Shown piece after piece: positions 35,222 through 44,635 of a stretch of 64,000 nt of DNA. The notes under the pieces were generated by a model. The model did not search any database, was not told where the DNA came from, and worked only from the letters and a program-made list of their open reading frames with translations. Position 1 is the first letter of the stretch. Each line of letters begins with the position of its first letter. The translations under genes were made by a program, and so were the position numbers. Source of the DNA: Pseudomonadota bacterium (lineage in GTDB: Bacteria > Pseudomonadota > Gammaproteobacteria > Steroidobacterales > Steroidobacteraceae). The DNA is taken from NCBI GenBank assembly GCA_003242685.1, contig QGVD01000001.1, positions 1-64,000 of the forward strand, in the 5' to 3' direction.

Positions 35222-35428
35222 CGGGCTGCACGGAATCGGTGCAAACGGTTCCGTGAAACGTCCGCCGCCCTGGTACACGCTCACCTGCAATATGTGAAAA
35301 CGGGCCCGGTGGTGGAAAGCGCGGAACGAATCGGTGGATTCCTGTCCCGAGTGCGATTAGTTTGGCAGCCGCATGCGGTCATACGATCCCGGAAGGTCTC
35401 TCGTCCCAGCGCCGCGAGCGGTGTCGGC

Positions 35429-37429
35429 ATGGATGCACGGCGACTGAGTTCCAACACCGATCCGTCCTCCTCCCGGCTGCGGCGCCGAGCGGGCTCTGCA
35501 GCATTCGCGGCCGTTCTGCTGCTGTCGGTGAGCTTTCCGGTGCAGGCCGCAGAGGGCGACGCGCCGGGAGAGCATCCGGCCAAGGCGCTCGTCGAACAGA
35601 GCGCTGCCGCGGTTCGCACCAATCCCGAGGACAGCCGACGCAGCGCGGAAGCCGCTCTCGCGCTCCTGCGCCGGATGCCCGACCCGGACCTCGAGATCCG
35701 CGCGCGCCTCCTCCTCTGTGAATACCTTGCGGAGCGCGACCTGGCGGCAGCCGCCGCCCAGGCCGACGCCGCTGCCGCCCTCCTCTCTCAGGCGCGGCGT
35801 CCCGGGCTGCGGGCGGGCGTGCTGGTGTGTCGCGGCGAGCTGCGCGAGAACGAAGGTGACAGCGTCGGGGCGCGCAGGCTCTACGACGAGGCGGTACGCA
35901 TCGCCACCGAGACTCAGGACGAGGAGATGCTCGCGAGCGCGCTCTTCTCCCGCGCCTATGTGGTCGGCATCCGCGGCGAGTACGCGGCCGGACTCTCGGA
36001 TCTGCGCCAGGCCCAGGCGCTCTTCGAGAAGATCGGCATGCCGCACCATGCCCTCACGACGCTGAACGGCATCGCAACCCTCTACAACCGCATGGGCGAG
36101 TACGGCCAGGCGCGGGACATCTACCGTCGCGCGCTCGAGCAGCAGCGCGCGGCCGGCATGCTGCGCGAACAGGTGGTGACCGCGCACAACCTGGGCCGGG
36201 CGCACGAGAACCTGAAGGAATGGGATCAGGCTCGCGAGGCGTTCGGCATCACGCTCGCCCTGAGCCGCGAGCTCGGGTACGCGAGAGGCGAGGCCTACGC
36301 GCTGCGCGGTCTCGCGGCGGTCGCCAACGCCACGGGAGATCCGGAAGGAGCACTGCAGGCGCTCGAGCGGGCAGCGGAGCTGCAGAGTCACACGCCCGAC
36401 ATGCGACTCAAGGCGCAGATCCTGCTCGCAAGAGGCATCGCGCTGCATCAGCTCGCCCGCCTGCGTGAAAGCGCGGCGGCGCTCGAGGAAGCGGTCCAGA
36501 TCTTCCGGACCGCCGAATCGCTGCACGAGCTTGCTGCGAGCATCGCGGCGCTCGCGGCCGTGCAGGCGGATCTCGGCTACTGGCGGGCCGCCTTCCAGAG
36601 TCTCGCCGAGGCGAAGGAGGTCTCCGAGCGTCTGCTCCGGAACCAGATCGACCAGCGCTTCGCGACGCTCAAGATCGAATTCGACACCGCGGCCAAGGAG
36701 CAGGAGAACGCCCTGCTCATGCGCGAGAACGAAGCCAATGCCCGCGCGCTCGCTCAGAGCAGCCGGCTCCGGAGCCTCCAGGCGACGGTCATCGCACTGA
36801 CCGCGGTCGTGGCGCTGCTCCTTGCCTGGGTCGCGCTCCATCAGCGCAACAGCAATCTGCGCATGCGCGAGCTGGCGATGACGGACGAGCTGACCGGCGT
36901 GCCGAACCGCCGCGCCGTGCTCGGCCGGCTCGAGCCGATGCTTCAGAGGCGCGAGGGCGAGCCGCTTTCGATCCTCATCATCGACATCGACCACTTCAAG
37001 CGCATCAACGATCACCACGGCCATCCCGCGGGCGACGAAGTGCTGAGGGTCGTCGCGGCGCAGCTTCGAGAGGCGGTGAGCGAGCCCGCGTTCTTCGGCC
37101 GTCTCGGCGGCGAGGAATTCCTCGTCGTGCTGCCGGGCACGCGACTCGTGGAGGCGCGTCGCACGGCCGAGGAGTTCCGTCAGCGCATCTCCGCCATCGA
37201 CACGTCGCGCTGGTTCGCGAATGGCCGGAAGATCACGGCGAGCATCGGCGTGACGGCCTCGTCCGAGCGAGGCGACACGCTGAGCACTCTGCTGCGCCGG
37301 GCGGACGAAGCGCTCTACTGCGCAAAGCGTTCGGGCCGCGACTGCGTCCGCGTCGAGCCTCCCGAACGATCCGCACCTGCAGCCGAGGAACCCACGGCTC
37401 AGGTGAACATCGACCTGGCGCATCAGTAA
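35429..37429 (+). CDS. TPR-sensor diguanylate cyclase with GGEEF motif
   Basis: This 666-residue protein has a signal peptide (AFAAVLLLSVSFPVQAA), a long run of TPR-like helices (about residues 45-440, for example GEYGQARDIYRRALEQ), a membrane segment (VIALTAVVALLLAWVAL) and a C-terminal GGDEF domain. The active site reads GGEEF at 560-564, a functional variant. The expected RxxD inhibitory site five residues upstream reads SEPA, so product inhibition is unlikely. It should make cyclic di-GMP in response to a periplasmic cue. I chose the ATG at 35429 over 35294 because it places the signal peptide near the N-terminus. Confidence 0.88.
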   Translation: MDARRLSSNTDPSSSRLRRRAGSAAFAAVLLLSVSFPVQAAEGDAPGEHPAKALVEQSAAAVRTNPEDSRRSAEAALALLRRMPDPDLEIRARLLLCEYLAERDLAAAAAQADAAAALLSQARRPGLRAGVLVCRGELRENEGDSVGARRLYDEAVRIATETQDEEMLASALFSRAYVVGIRGEYAAGLSDLRQAQALFEKIGMPHHALTTLNGIATLYNRMGEYGQARDIYRRALEQQRAAGMLREQVVTAHNLGRAHENLKEWDQAREAFGITLALSRELGYARGEAYALRGLAAVANATGDPEGALQALERAAELQSHTPDMRLKAQILLARGIALHQLARLRESAAALEEAVQIFRTAESLHELAASIAALAAVQADLGYWRAAFQSLAEAKEVSERLLRNQIDQRFATLKIEFDTAAKEQENALLMRENEANARALAQSSRLRSLQATVIALTAVVALLLAWVALHQRNSNLRMRELAMTDELTGVPNRRAVLGRLEPMLQRREGEPLSILIIDIDHFKRINDHHGHPAGDEVLRVVAAQLREAVSEPAFFGRLGGEEFLVVLPGTRLVEARRTAEEFRQRISAIDTSRWFANGRKITASIGVTASSERGDTLSTLLRRADEALYCAKRSGRDCVRVEPPERSAPAAEEPTAQVNIDLAHQ

Positions 37430-37512
37430 GGGCGGTTGTACCGTAGGGTCGATCTGGCCCGCGGGCGGAGGCCCGCGTGAGTCGAGCCTCTACCCGGGGA
37501 ACGGAGAGTCCG

Positions 37513-37992
37513 ATGACCCTTTCACGACGCGCAGGGCTTCCGCTGGGACTGGTCGCGGTGGGCATGCACGCTGCGATCGCCGGGGAAAGCGGAACGGCCG
37601 ACGGAGCCGGCCAGACGACCGCTGCGCGCACCACCGTTCCCGTCGTGTGCTTCAGAGTGTCGGGGATCTGTGTCGGTGCGGAACCCGCTGCCGCCACGAC
37701 AGCTCGCTCTGAGCCCGGGGCAGCGGATTCGACGGCTTCTCCGTCGCCGGTTCAGCAGTCGCTCGATCTCAGTGCACCGGCCGTCACCCGGGTGATCCCG
37801 CAATCCGAGATCGATGCGCTGTTCGCGGAGAGCTTCGCGGCAGAAGAAGCCGCATTCGAGCCGCCGCCGACGGTCAAGGTGGAGTCCACGCGCCCCGCGC
37901 CCGAGGTACCGTCCGGTATCGGCGCATTGTTCTGGGCCATCCGCCATCCCTCGCAGGCATGGCGCGTGCTGTTTCCTGCACCGTCACGCTGA
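37513..37992 (+). CDS. Hypothetical exported proline-rich protein
   Basis: This 159-residue protein was not recognised. It has a weak signal-like start (LPLGLVAVGMHAAIAGESG) and two cysteines close together (VVCFRVSGICVG). A low-complexity linker of T, A, S and P follows, and then a C-terminal segment (SGIGALFWAIRHPSQAWRVLF) that could be amphipathic or membrane-associated. The ATG at 37513 has GGAACGGAGAG upstream. It lies 83 bases after the TPR-GGDEF gene on the same strand. Expression is uncertain. Confidence 0.45.
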   Translation: MTLSRRAGLPLGLVAVGMHAAIAGESGTADGAGQTTAARTTVPVVCFRVSGICVGAEPAAATTARSEPGAADSTASPSPVQQSLDLSAPAVTRVIPQSEIDALFAESFAAEEAAFEPPPTVKVESTRPAPEVPSGIGALFWAIRHPSQAWRVLFPAPSR

Positions 37993-38131
37993 ATGGCAGG
38001 TCGCCCGTCGAGGTGTCGGGTGACGTTGCCTGCGAACATCCTTCGGTCGAGGCCCCGTCGTCGTTGAAGGCGTTCATCGGTATGATGGCTCGTGCCGAAT
38101 GACTCGGCGGCAGTGAACGCGGTCTCCACCC

Positions 38132-39106
38132 ATGGCTGAGACGACTCGTTGGGCATTCCCTGAACAGCTCCAGCCTCGACCGAATCAGTTCGGATTCGAT
38201 CTGGACGCCGCGCTTCGCTCCGTCGTGCTCGTGCACGCCGAGGTCCCCGAGGACGCGTTCACGGCGTCGGTTCTCGGTACCGAAAGAGTGGGAAGCGGTG
38301 TCGTCATCGGTGACGACGGCCTCGTGCTCACCATCGGCTACCTCATCACCGAGGCACAGACCATCTGGCTGACGACGATCGACGGCACCGTCGCGCCCGG
38401 CTATCCCCTCGCTTACGACCAGACGACGGGCTTCGGGCTCGTGATGCCGCTCGAGCGCCTTTCGGTACCCGCGCTCCCGCGCGGCTCCACGCGCACGCTC
38501 GAGACGGGCGCGGACGTCATCGTCATCGGACATGGAGGCCGCGAGCACTCGCTCACCGCGCGCGTCATCGCGAAGCGCGAGTTCGCGGGCTACTGGGAAT
38601 ATCTGCTCGACGAGGCGATCTTCGCCGCGCCCGCGCATCCGCAATGGGGCGGCACGGCTCTCGTCGACACGGCGGGGCTACTTCTCGGCATCGGCTCCCT
38701 GCTCGTGCAGGAAATGGAGCGCGAGTCGCAGCTCGACGCGAACATGTTCGTGCCGATCGACCTGCTCGAGCCGATTCTCGACGACATGATCCGGTTCGGC
38801 CGTCCCTCCGGAGCTCCGCGGCCGTGGCTCGGTGTCTACACCGCCGAGGCGGAAGGACACCTGATCGTCGGCGGCGTCGCTCCCGGCAGCCCGGCTCAGC
38901 ACGCGGGCCTGCGTCTCGGCGATCTCGTGATCGAGGTTTCAGGGCAGCGCGTGGATTCGCTCGCCGCGATGTACCGGGCGCTCTGGAGCACCGGCACGGC
39001 GGGTGTCGAAGTGCCGCTCACCATCGCGCGCGGCGGCGAGCTCGTCGAGCTGCGCGTCCGCTCGGCGGACCGCAACGAGTACCTCAAGAAACCGCGGCAT
39101 CACTGA
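38132..39106 (+). CDS. HtrA-like S1C pseudoprotease with PDZ domain
   Basis: This 324-residue protein has the HtrA fold order, a trypsin-like domain (about residues 25-215) and a C-terminal PDZ domain (about 225-315, GHLIVGGVAPGSPAQHAGLRLGD). All three catalytic positions appear replaced. The His loop reads VLTIGYLI (Tyr70 in place of the TNxHVV histidine), the Asp loop TTGFGLV (Gly100 in place of DLA) and the nucleophile loop PQWGGTAL (Trp172 in place of GNSGG). There is no signal peptide, so it would be cytoplasmic, unlike DegP. It is probably a regulated peptide-binding scaffold rather than a protease. The frame is intact. Confidence 0.8.
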   Translation: MAETTRWAFPEQLQPRPNQFGFDLDAALRSVVLVHAEVPEDAFTASVLGTERVGSGVVIGDDGLVLTIGYLITEAQTIWLTTIDGTVAPGYPLAYDQTTGFGLVMPLERLSVPALPRGSTRTLETGADVIVIGHGGREHSLTARVIAKREFAGYWEYLLDEAIFAAPAHPQWGGTALVDTAGLLLGIGSLLVQEMERESQLDANMFVPIDLLEPILDDMIRFGRPSGAPRPWLGVYTAEAEGHLIVGGVAPGSPAQHAGLRLGDLVIEVSGQRVDSLAAMYRALWSTGTAGVEVPLTIARGGELVELRVRSADRNEYLKKPRHH

Positions 39107-39154
39107 AGGCGAGCCTCACGCGGCGCCGGAGCACCGCGCGGGCACGACCGACGC

Positions 39155-39727
39155 TCACTGCGGCGCGTTTCCGGCCTTCCACTTGATGCTGCAGCCGACG
39201 CTCGGATGCTGAGGAGACGGCGGCGCTCTTCCCTCGAGGACGGCATCGACCGCGGTCCGCAGATCACGTCCCGTCACGGGCGTGCCGCTGCCGGGACGGC
39301 TGTCGTCGAACTGCCCGTGGTACACGAGGCGCCGGTCGCGGTCGAAGAGGTACAGATCCGGCGTGCAGACCGCGTCGTAGGCGCGCGCGACGGACTGATC
39401 GGCGTCGTAGAGATACGGGAACGTGAAACCGCGCTCTTTCGCGATCCGCGCCATCTCCTGCGGAGAGTCGGCGGGATACTGCTCCACGTCGTTCGAGCTG
39501 ATCGCGACGACCGCAAGTCCCCGGTCGCGATACTCGCGCGCGAAGGCGACGAAGCCGTCGAGGATGTGCTTCACGTAGGGACAGTGATTGCAGATGAACG
39601 CAACGAGCAGCGCGGGGCTGCCGGCGAAATCCTCGAGCGTGACCGTACGGCCCGACACGGTATCGGGCAGCGAGAACGCGGGTGCGGCCATGCCGAGATC
39701 GAGCGCGCGGGATTGAACGGGTGCCAC
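39155..39727 (-). CDS. Thioredoxin-like AhpC/TSA-type redoxin
   Basis: This 190-residue protein has a thioredoxin fold with an N-terminal AhpC/TSA-like part (APAFSLPDTVSGRTVTLEDFAG) and the redox motif CNHCPYVK (Cys46, Cys49), which marks a widespread family of putative peroxiredoxin-like thiol reductases. I chose the GTG at 39727 because GGAGG lies 5 bases before it, giving VAPVQSRALDLG; upstream ATGs at 39757 and 39778 lack such a site. It is divergent from pdxJ, with starts 81 bases apart. Confidence 0.82.
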   Translation of the reverse strand: MAPVQSRALDLGMAAPAFSLPDTVSGRTVTLEDFAGSPALLVAFICNHCPYVKHILDGFVAFAREYRDRGLAVVAISSNDVEQYPADSPQEMARIAKERGFTFPYLYDADQSVARAYDAVCTPDLYLFDRDRRLVYHGQFDDSRPGSGTPVTGRDLRTAVDAVLEGRAPPSPQHPSVGCSIKWKAGNAPQ

Positions 39728-39807
39728 GATTACCTCCGTGAGTCGACCTGCGTTCATACTAGCTCCAATTGCAGGCAAAGCTTCAGCAGCGTGTGGAGAA
39801 CCCTCGA

Positions 39808-40575
39808 ATGACTCGCCCGCATCCGATCCGCCTCAGTGTCAACGTGAACAAGGTCGCCACCCTGCGCAATTCGCGGGGCGGTGCCGTTCCGGACGTGGTC
39901 GAGGCGGCGCGCGTATGCGTGGCGGCGGGCGCCGGCGGAATCACTGTGCATCCCCGGGCGGATGAGCGGCATATCCGTCCCGACGACGTGCGCGCGCTCA
40001 AGGCCGCGTTCGCCGACCGATGGGGCCCGGCGCTCGAGTTCAACATCGAAGGCGATCCGCGACCGGACTGGCTCGACCTCGTGTGCGAGGTGCGCCCCCA
40101 GCAGGCGACGCTGGTGCCGGTGCAGCCCGGCGAGATCACGAGCCACATGGGCTGGTCCCCGCGCTCCGATGCCGCGCTCGTCGAGGAAGCCGTTGCGAGG
40201 CTCAAGCAGGCCGGATGCCGCGTGAGCCTCTTCGTGGATCCCGATCCGTCCGCCATCGAGTGGTGCGCGAAGCGCGGGGCGGACCGGGTCGAGCTCTACA
40301 CCGAGCCCTATGCGCGCGCCTTCGCGCGCGGCGGCACCGAAGCGCAGCAGAGCTTCGAGCGCTACGCGCAGGCGGCGCGCTTCGCACACTCACTGGGTCT
40401 CGGCGTGAACGCCGGTCACGACCTCGACCGCGACAATCTGCGGCTCTTCCGACGGCTGCCGCACCTTGCGGAGGTCTCGATCGGTCACGCGCTCATCAGC
40501 GATGCTCTGTTCCTCGGTCTCGAGGCGACCGTGCGCGCGTATCTGGCGGCACTCCATGAAGAGGGTACCGGCTGA
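39808..40575 (+). CDS. pdxJ: Pyridoxine 5'-phosphate synthase
   Basis: PdxJ condenses 1-deoxy-D-xylulose 5-phosphate and 3-amino-2-oxopropyl phosphate into pyridoxine 5'-phosphate, the ring-closing step of the DXP-dependent vitamin B6 route. The 255-residue protein is of normal length. It has RLSVNVNKVATLRNSRGG at the start, GITVHPRADERHIRPDDV, the core FNIEGDP and the end VSIGHALISDALF. The ATG at 39808 follows GTGGAGAA and is preferred over 39769. It lies alone, not beside recO or acpS as in Escherichia coli. Confidence 0.95.
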   Translation: MTRPHPIRLSVNVNKVATLRNSRGGAVPDVVEAARVCVAAGAGGITVHPRADERHIRPDDVRALKAAFADRWGPALEFNIEGDPRPDWLDLVCEVRPQQATLVPVQPGEITSHMGWSPRSDAALVEEAVARLKQAGCRVSLFVDPDPSAIEWCAKRGADRVELYTEPYARAFARGGTEAQQSFERYAQAARFAHSLGLGVNAGHDLDRDNLRLFRRLPHLAEVSIGHALISDALFLGLEATVRAYLAALHEEGTG

Positions 40576-40624
40576 GCGTGCGGGAGCATCGCGGCACGGG
40601 TACCGGGTTTGCTGGAGACGGTTC

Positions 40625-41485
40625 ATGTGTGCGCGGCGATCCGTCTCCCTGCTGCTCCTGATCTCGCTTTTCCATGCAGGCTTCCTGCGCGCCGAACCTC
40701 CGCCGCATCACAGGTTCCACATCGAAGGCAGCGGCACGACGACCGTGGTCTTCGAGGCCGGCCTCGGCGATACGCTCGAAGTATGGAGTGCCGTCCAGCC
40801 GCTCGTCGCCATGCGCTGCGCGCGCACTTTCTCGTACAACCGCGCCGGGTATCCCGGCAGCGATCCGGCCTCCGGACGGCGCGACGCCGAGCACATCGTC
40901 GAAGAGCTGCGGATGGAGCTGCGGCGCCAGGGTCTCACGCCGCCGTACATCCTCGTCGGGCATTCGCTCGGCGGTCTCTACATGCAGTACTTCGCGCGGA
41001 ACTTCCCGCAGGAGGTGAGCGGCCTGGTGCTCGTCGACTCCACGCACTGGAACGAGCTGCTGCCGCTCGAGGACGGTGCGCTGCGCACGCGCGAAGGTTC
41101 GACGGCCATGAGCGATCCCCTCCAGCGGCGGCGCGTGGTGCTCTTCATGACGTGGATCGTGCGGCGGGAGATCCAGGACAGCGCGCTCGCGGGTGAGCAG
41201 GTGAGGAACAGTCCGTACGTTCCCGGGTTGCCGACCGTCGTGCTCTCGAGCACCCGTGCGGCGCTGGAAGAGACGCCCGCGACGCGCGCGCGCGCCGCGC
41301 GGCGCCAGGATGAGATCGCCGCCGACTTTCCGGCTTCACGCCACATACGCGTGGTCGGCGCGGGGCATTACATCCAGCGCGACCAGCCGCGTGTCGTCGT
41401 CGAGGCCGTGCGCCGCCTCGCAGGCTGCGAGACCGATGCTGCGACCCTTCGCGACTCTTCCGGGGACGGCGAGCAGGCGCCGTAG
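40625..41485 (+). CDS. Secreted alpha/beta hydrolase
   Basis: This 286-residue protein has a signal peptide (VSLLLLISLFHAGFLRA) and an alpha/beta hydrolase fold: oxyanion-region strand TVVFEAGLGDT, nucleophile elbow GHSLGG with Ser114, and a late histidine in VVGAGHYIQRDQP. An acid residue on the expected loop is plausible but not assigned. The substrate is unknown; esterases and lipases of this shape are common. The ATG at 40625 follows GGAGACGG and removes a long shadow N-terminus. It is convergent with the pentapeptide gene, 9 bases away. Confidence 0.8.
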   Translation: MCARRSVSLLLLISLFHAGFLRAEPPPHHRFHIEGSGTTTVVFEAGLGDTLEVWSAVQPLVAMRCARTFSYNRAGYPGSDPASGRRDAEHIVEELRMELRRQGLTPPYILVGHSLGGLYMQYFARNFPQEVSGLVLVDSTHWNELLPLEDGALRTREGSTAMSDPLQRRRVVLFMTWIVRREIQDSALAGEQVRNSPYVPGLPTVVLSSTRAALEETPATRARAARRQDEIAADFPASRHIRVVGAGHYIQRDQPRVVVEAVRRLAGCETDAATLRDSSGDGEQAP

Positions 41486-41494
41486 CGTCGTCTC

Positions 41495-42238
41495 TCAGTC
41501 GAACCTGGCGCTTTCGCGGCCGGTGGTGCTCTCGAGCCCCTGCACCGTGTCGAGGTGCATCACGCCCGTGAAGTCCGCGTTGTCGATCTCGGCGCCGTCG
41601 AGCCGTGTCCCCTCCAGCTTCGCTCCCGCGAGATTCGCACCGACGAGCTTCGCGTAGGAGAGATCGGCACGCGTGAGGTCCGCACCCTGCAGGTCGGCGT
41701 AACTCAGGTCCGCGCGCGAGAGATCCGCGTCGACGAGAATTGCATTCCTGAGCCGGGCCCGCGTGAGGATCAGCCGGATCTGACCCATCGGCTGGTTGCG
41801 CATGTCCGCACCGCCCCGCACCTGCGAGAGATCCGCGCGCTCGAGATTTGCGCCGGGCATGAGCGCCATCAGACGCGCGCCGCGCAGGTCCGCGCCGTTG
41901 AGATCCGCTTCCTGGAGCTGAGTCCCGAAGAGACTCGCTTCGCGCAGATCGGCCTGCGCGAGGCGCGCACCGCCCATCAGCGCGGCATCGAGCTTCGAGC
42001 CGCGCAGCTTCGCTCCGCTCAGGTCGGCGCGCTTGAGCTCCGCGCCGAAGAGCGTCGTGCCGCTCAGATCGAGGCGCGTCAGATCCGCGCCCGGCGCCTC
42101 GATGTCGGTGAGATCCTTCGAACCCGCCGCGAGACGCGCGGCGATCTGTTCACGGGTGAGCGTTTCGGCGAGTGCGTCCGTGGCGAGCGCGAGCAGTGCC
42201 ACGCCGAGCCAAGCCTGCCGGCCAAGTGTTCCGTTCAT
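41495..42238 (-). CDS. Exported pentapeptide-repeat protein
   Basis: This 247-residue protein has a signal peptide (LGVALLALATDALA) and about 30 tandem five-residue repeats of the A(D/N)LxX type, for example SGAKLRGSKLDAALM, with a clean right-handed beta-helix register broken only near residues 145-155 (MRNQPMGQIRL). No catalytic motif is present. Pentapeptide helices act as DNA mimics or as binding scaffolds; the signal peptide here points to the periplasm. It is convergent with the alpha/beta hydrolase gene and follows, on the same strand, the molybdenum-enzyme gene and its terminator. Confidence 0.85.
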   Translation of the reverse strand: MNGTLGRQAWLGVALLALATDALAETLTREQIAARLAAGSKDLTDIEAPGADLTRLDLSGTTLFGAELKRADLSGAKLRGSKLDAALMGGARLAQADLREASLFGTQLQEADLNGADLRGARLMALMPGANLERADLSQVRGGADMRNQPMGQIRLILTRARLRNAILVDADLSRADLSYADLQGADLTRADLSYAKLVGANLAGAKLEGTRLDGAEIDNADFTGVMHLDTVQGLESTTGRESARFD

Positions 42239-42298
42239 CCCTGATCCTCCCGGACGACGCGGAAGCCGCCTTCCGGGGCATTGTACGCGCGCACAAGA

Positions 42299-42335
42299 AA
42301 AGGCCGGGCAGCGACTTTCCCGCTGCCCGGCCTTT
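42299..42335 (-). terminator. Strong Rho-independent terminator of the molybdenum-enzyme genes
   Basis: A 15-bp perfect stem (42299-42313 with 42321-42335, arm AAGGCCGGGCAGCG) has a 7-base loop and, read on the minus strand, runs into TTTTCTT. It begins 13 bases after the large-subunit stop at 42348. It isolates the two-gene molybdenum-enzyme unit from the pentapeptide gene. Confidence 0.9.
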
Positions 42336-42347
42336 CAGCCGTTGCGA

Positions 42348-44633
42348 TCAGGCCGAACGGAGCTCCGCCGGATCGATCGGGAGCTTCCGCACGCGCTTGC
42401 CGGTGGCGGCAAAGATCGCGTTGCACAGCGCCGGAACCGCAGGCGGCAGCGCCGGTTCGCCGAGACCCGTCGGCGGGTTCGGCGTGATGCGGAAGTGCAC
42501 CTCGACGGGCGGCGCCTGGTTCATGCGCAGCAGCGGGAAGTCGTGGAAGTTGGACTGCACGACGCGCCCGCGCTCGATCGTGATGGCCTGGCCGAGCGCC
42601 TCGCTGATGCCGTCGAGCGCCGCGCCCTGCACCTGATTGATGCCGCCGGCCGGGTTGATGATGTGCGAGCCGACATCGCCGGCCACCCACACCTTGTCCA
42701 CCTTCACGAAGCCGGTCTTCGGGTTGACCGTGGCCTGCACGACCTCGGCGAAATAGCCGAGGTGCGAGTAGTAGAAGGCGATGCCCTTGCCGGTGCCCTT
42801 CGGCAGCGACTTGCGGTTCGCCCAGTCCGACTTCTCCGCCACGAGCTCCAGCACGCCGCGCATGCGGCCGGTATCGAAGCCGGGCACCGGCATGAAGCGG
42901 TTGGCACCCTCCGGCGGCGGGATCACGCGCGGCTCACCGGCGAGCTCCAGCAGGAACTCGAGCGGATCCCTGCCCGCCGCATGAGCCAGCTCGTCGAAGA
43001 ACGACTGGAACGCGAACGCCAGCGCGTTGCTCGCGGGCGCGCGCAGCGGTCCCGTCGGCAGATTGAGCGGCATCAGCGACGCAACGAACTCGACGTTCGG
43101 AATCAGGCGCGCCGGCTGCTCGGTCGCCGTGATGTTCGCGCTGTTCGCGAAGTCGCCGTCCGCTCCCGAGAAGGAGACGAAGTGATCGCGGAAGCCGACG
43201 AGCTTGCCGTTCGCGTCGAGCCCCGCCTTGAAGTGGTGGAAGCCACCCGGACGGAAGAAGCCGTGCTGGATGTCCTGCTGACGGGTCCAGATCAGCTTGA
43301 CGGGCTCGCCCGCTTCCCTGGCGATCCAGGCCGCCTCGACCATGTAGTCGTTGCTCAGACGACGACCGAAACCGCCGCCGCAGCGGACCATGTGCACCGT
43401 GACGTCGGACTCGTCGACACCCAGGGTCTTCGCGACCAGCGTCCGGCCGTTGGCGGGGAACTGCGTCGGCGCCCAGATCTCGACCTTCCCGTCACGGACC
43501 TGCGCCGTGCAGTTCTGCGGCTCCATCGGCGCATGCGCGATGAACGGATATGAATAGGTCGCCTCGAGCACCTTCGCCGCACTCGCGAGCGCGGCATCGA
43601 CGTCGCCTTCCTTGTGAACGGTCTTCTGCGGGGCCTCCCTGAAGAGCTCCGCCGCGCGCTTCTCGAAGGCCGCGGTGCTCTGATTGACCGCCTCGCCCTC
43701 GTCCCACTTGACCTTCAGCTTCTGGAGCGCCTTGTTCGCCGCCCACCAGCTGTCGGCGACGATGGCGACGCCTTCCTGCAGGCGGTCGACGTTCGTGATT
43801 CCGTGTGCGGCCGCGTCGTTCGCCCGGACGATGAACGCCTTGCGGACGCCCGGCAGCGACTGAATCTCGTCGAGATTGGCGCTCACCACCTTGCCGCCGA
43901 ACACCGGGCACTTCTGGAACACGGCGTACCGCATGCCGGGCACCGTGACGTCGATGCCGAACATCGGCTTGCCCTGGACGATCGCCGGGCTGTCCACGCC
44001 ACCGGTGAACTTGCCGATGATCCTGAAGTCCTTCGGATCCTTGAGCGATACGGTGCGGAGGTCGGGCACCGGGAGCTTCGCCGCGCGCGCCGCAAGCTCA
44101 CCGTACTTGAGCGTGCGGCCCGTGGGCTTGTGACGTACGACGCCCGCGGACGTCTCGCACTCGGACGGCGATACGCCCCAGGTCTGAGCCGCGGCAGTGA
44201 CCAGCATCTGGCGTCCGGCTGCGCCTGCGCGCCGCAGCGGATCCCAGTTCATCGGCGTCGAGAAGCTGCCGCCCGCGAACTGCGGGCCGTACTTCTGCAT
44301 GTCGACGGGAGCCATCTCGACGCGCACGTTCTTCCAGTCGACGTCGAGTTCCTCGGCGATGAGCATCGGCAGCGTGGTCTTCGTGCCCTGGCCCATCTCG
44401 GGGTTCTTCGCCGCGATGGTGACGATGCCGTCGGGCGCGATGCGGATGTAGGCGTTGAGCTCTGCGCCGGGACCCGACTTGCTCGGAACCGCGAATGCGG
44501 TGCCGGGCACGGTGAGATGCAGCATGAGCCCGCCGCCTGCGGCAGCGCTGGCCGCGAGGAACGCACGGCGCGAAACGGTGTTGCCGGCCGCCGTGTCCGG
44601 AGCCGACTCGAGAAGAGCATGTTCGCGGGTCAT
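42348..44633 (-). CDS. Xanthine-oxidase-family molybdenum hydroxylase, large subunit (IorB-like)
   Basis: This 761-residue protein carries a twin-arginine signal (SRRAFLAASAAAGGG) at about residue 21, so it is exported folded with its cofactor. It has the IorB/aldehyde-oxidase pattern, including KNPEMGQGTKTTLPMLIAEE, MEPQNCTAQV, VRCGGGFGRRLSNDY and the active-site stretch TGLGEPALPP with Glu at about 726. Members such as isoquinoline 1-oxidoreductase hydroxylate N-heterocycles or oxidise aldehydes with water as oxygen donor. The small subunit is encoded 2 bases upstream on the same strand. No XdhC-type maturation gene is in the window. Confidence 0.92.
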   Translation of the reverse strand: MTREHALLESAPDTAAGNTVSRRAFLAASAAAGGGLMLHLTVPGTAFAVPSKSGPGAELNAYIRIAPDGIVTIAAKNPEMGQGTKTTLPMLIAEELDVDWKNVRVEMAPVDMQKYGPQFAGGSFSTPMNWDPLRRAGAAGRQMLVTAAAQTWGVSPSECETSAGVVRHKPTGRTLKYGELAARAAKLPVPDLRTVSLKDPKDFRIIGKFTGGVDSPAIVQGKPMFGIDVTVPGMRYAVFQKCPVFGGKVVSANLDEIQSLPGVRKAFIVRANDAAAHGITNVDRLQEGVAIVADSWWAANKALQKLKVKWDEGEAVNQSTAAFEKRAAELFREAPQKTVHKEGDVDAALASAAKVLEATYSYPFIAHAPMEPQNCTAQVRDGKVEIWAPTQFPANGRTLVAKTLGVDESDVTVHMVRCGGGFGRRLSNDYMVEAAWIAREAGEPVKLIWTRQQDIQHGFFRPGGFHHFKAGLDANGKLVGFRDHFVSFSGADGDFANSANITATEQPARLIPNVEFVASLMPLNLPTGPLRAPASNALAFAFQSFFDELAHAAGRDPLEFLLELAGEPRVIPPPEGANRFMPVPGFDTGRMRGVLELVAEKSDWANRKSLPKGTGKGIAFYYSHLGYFAEVVQATVNPKTGFVKVDKVWVAGDVGSHIINPAGGINQVQGAALDGISEALGQAITIERGRVVQSNFHDFPLLRMNQAPPVEVHFRITPNPPTGLGEPALPPAVPALCNAIFAATGKRVRKLPIDPAELRSA

Positions 44634-44635
44634 GT

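Noticed and set aside
38132..39106. Active DegP/HtrA protease
   Set aside because: The triad positions are substituted and there is no signal peptide, so it is reported as a pseudoprotease.
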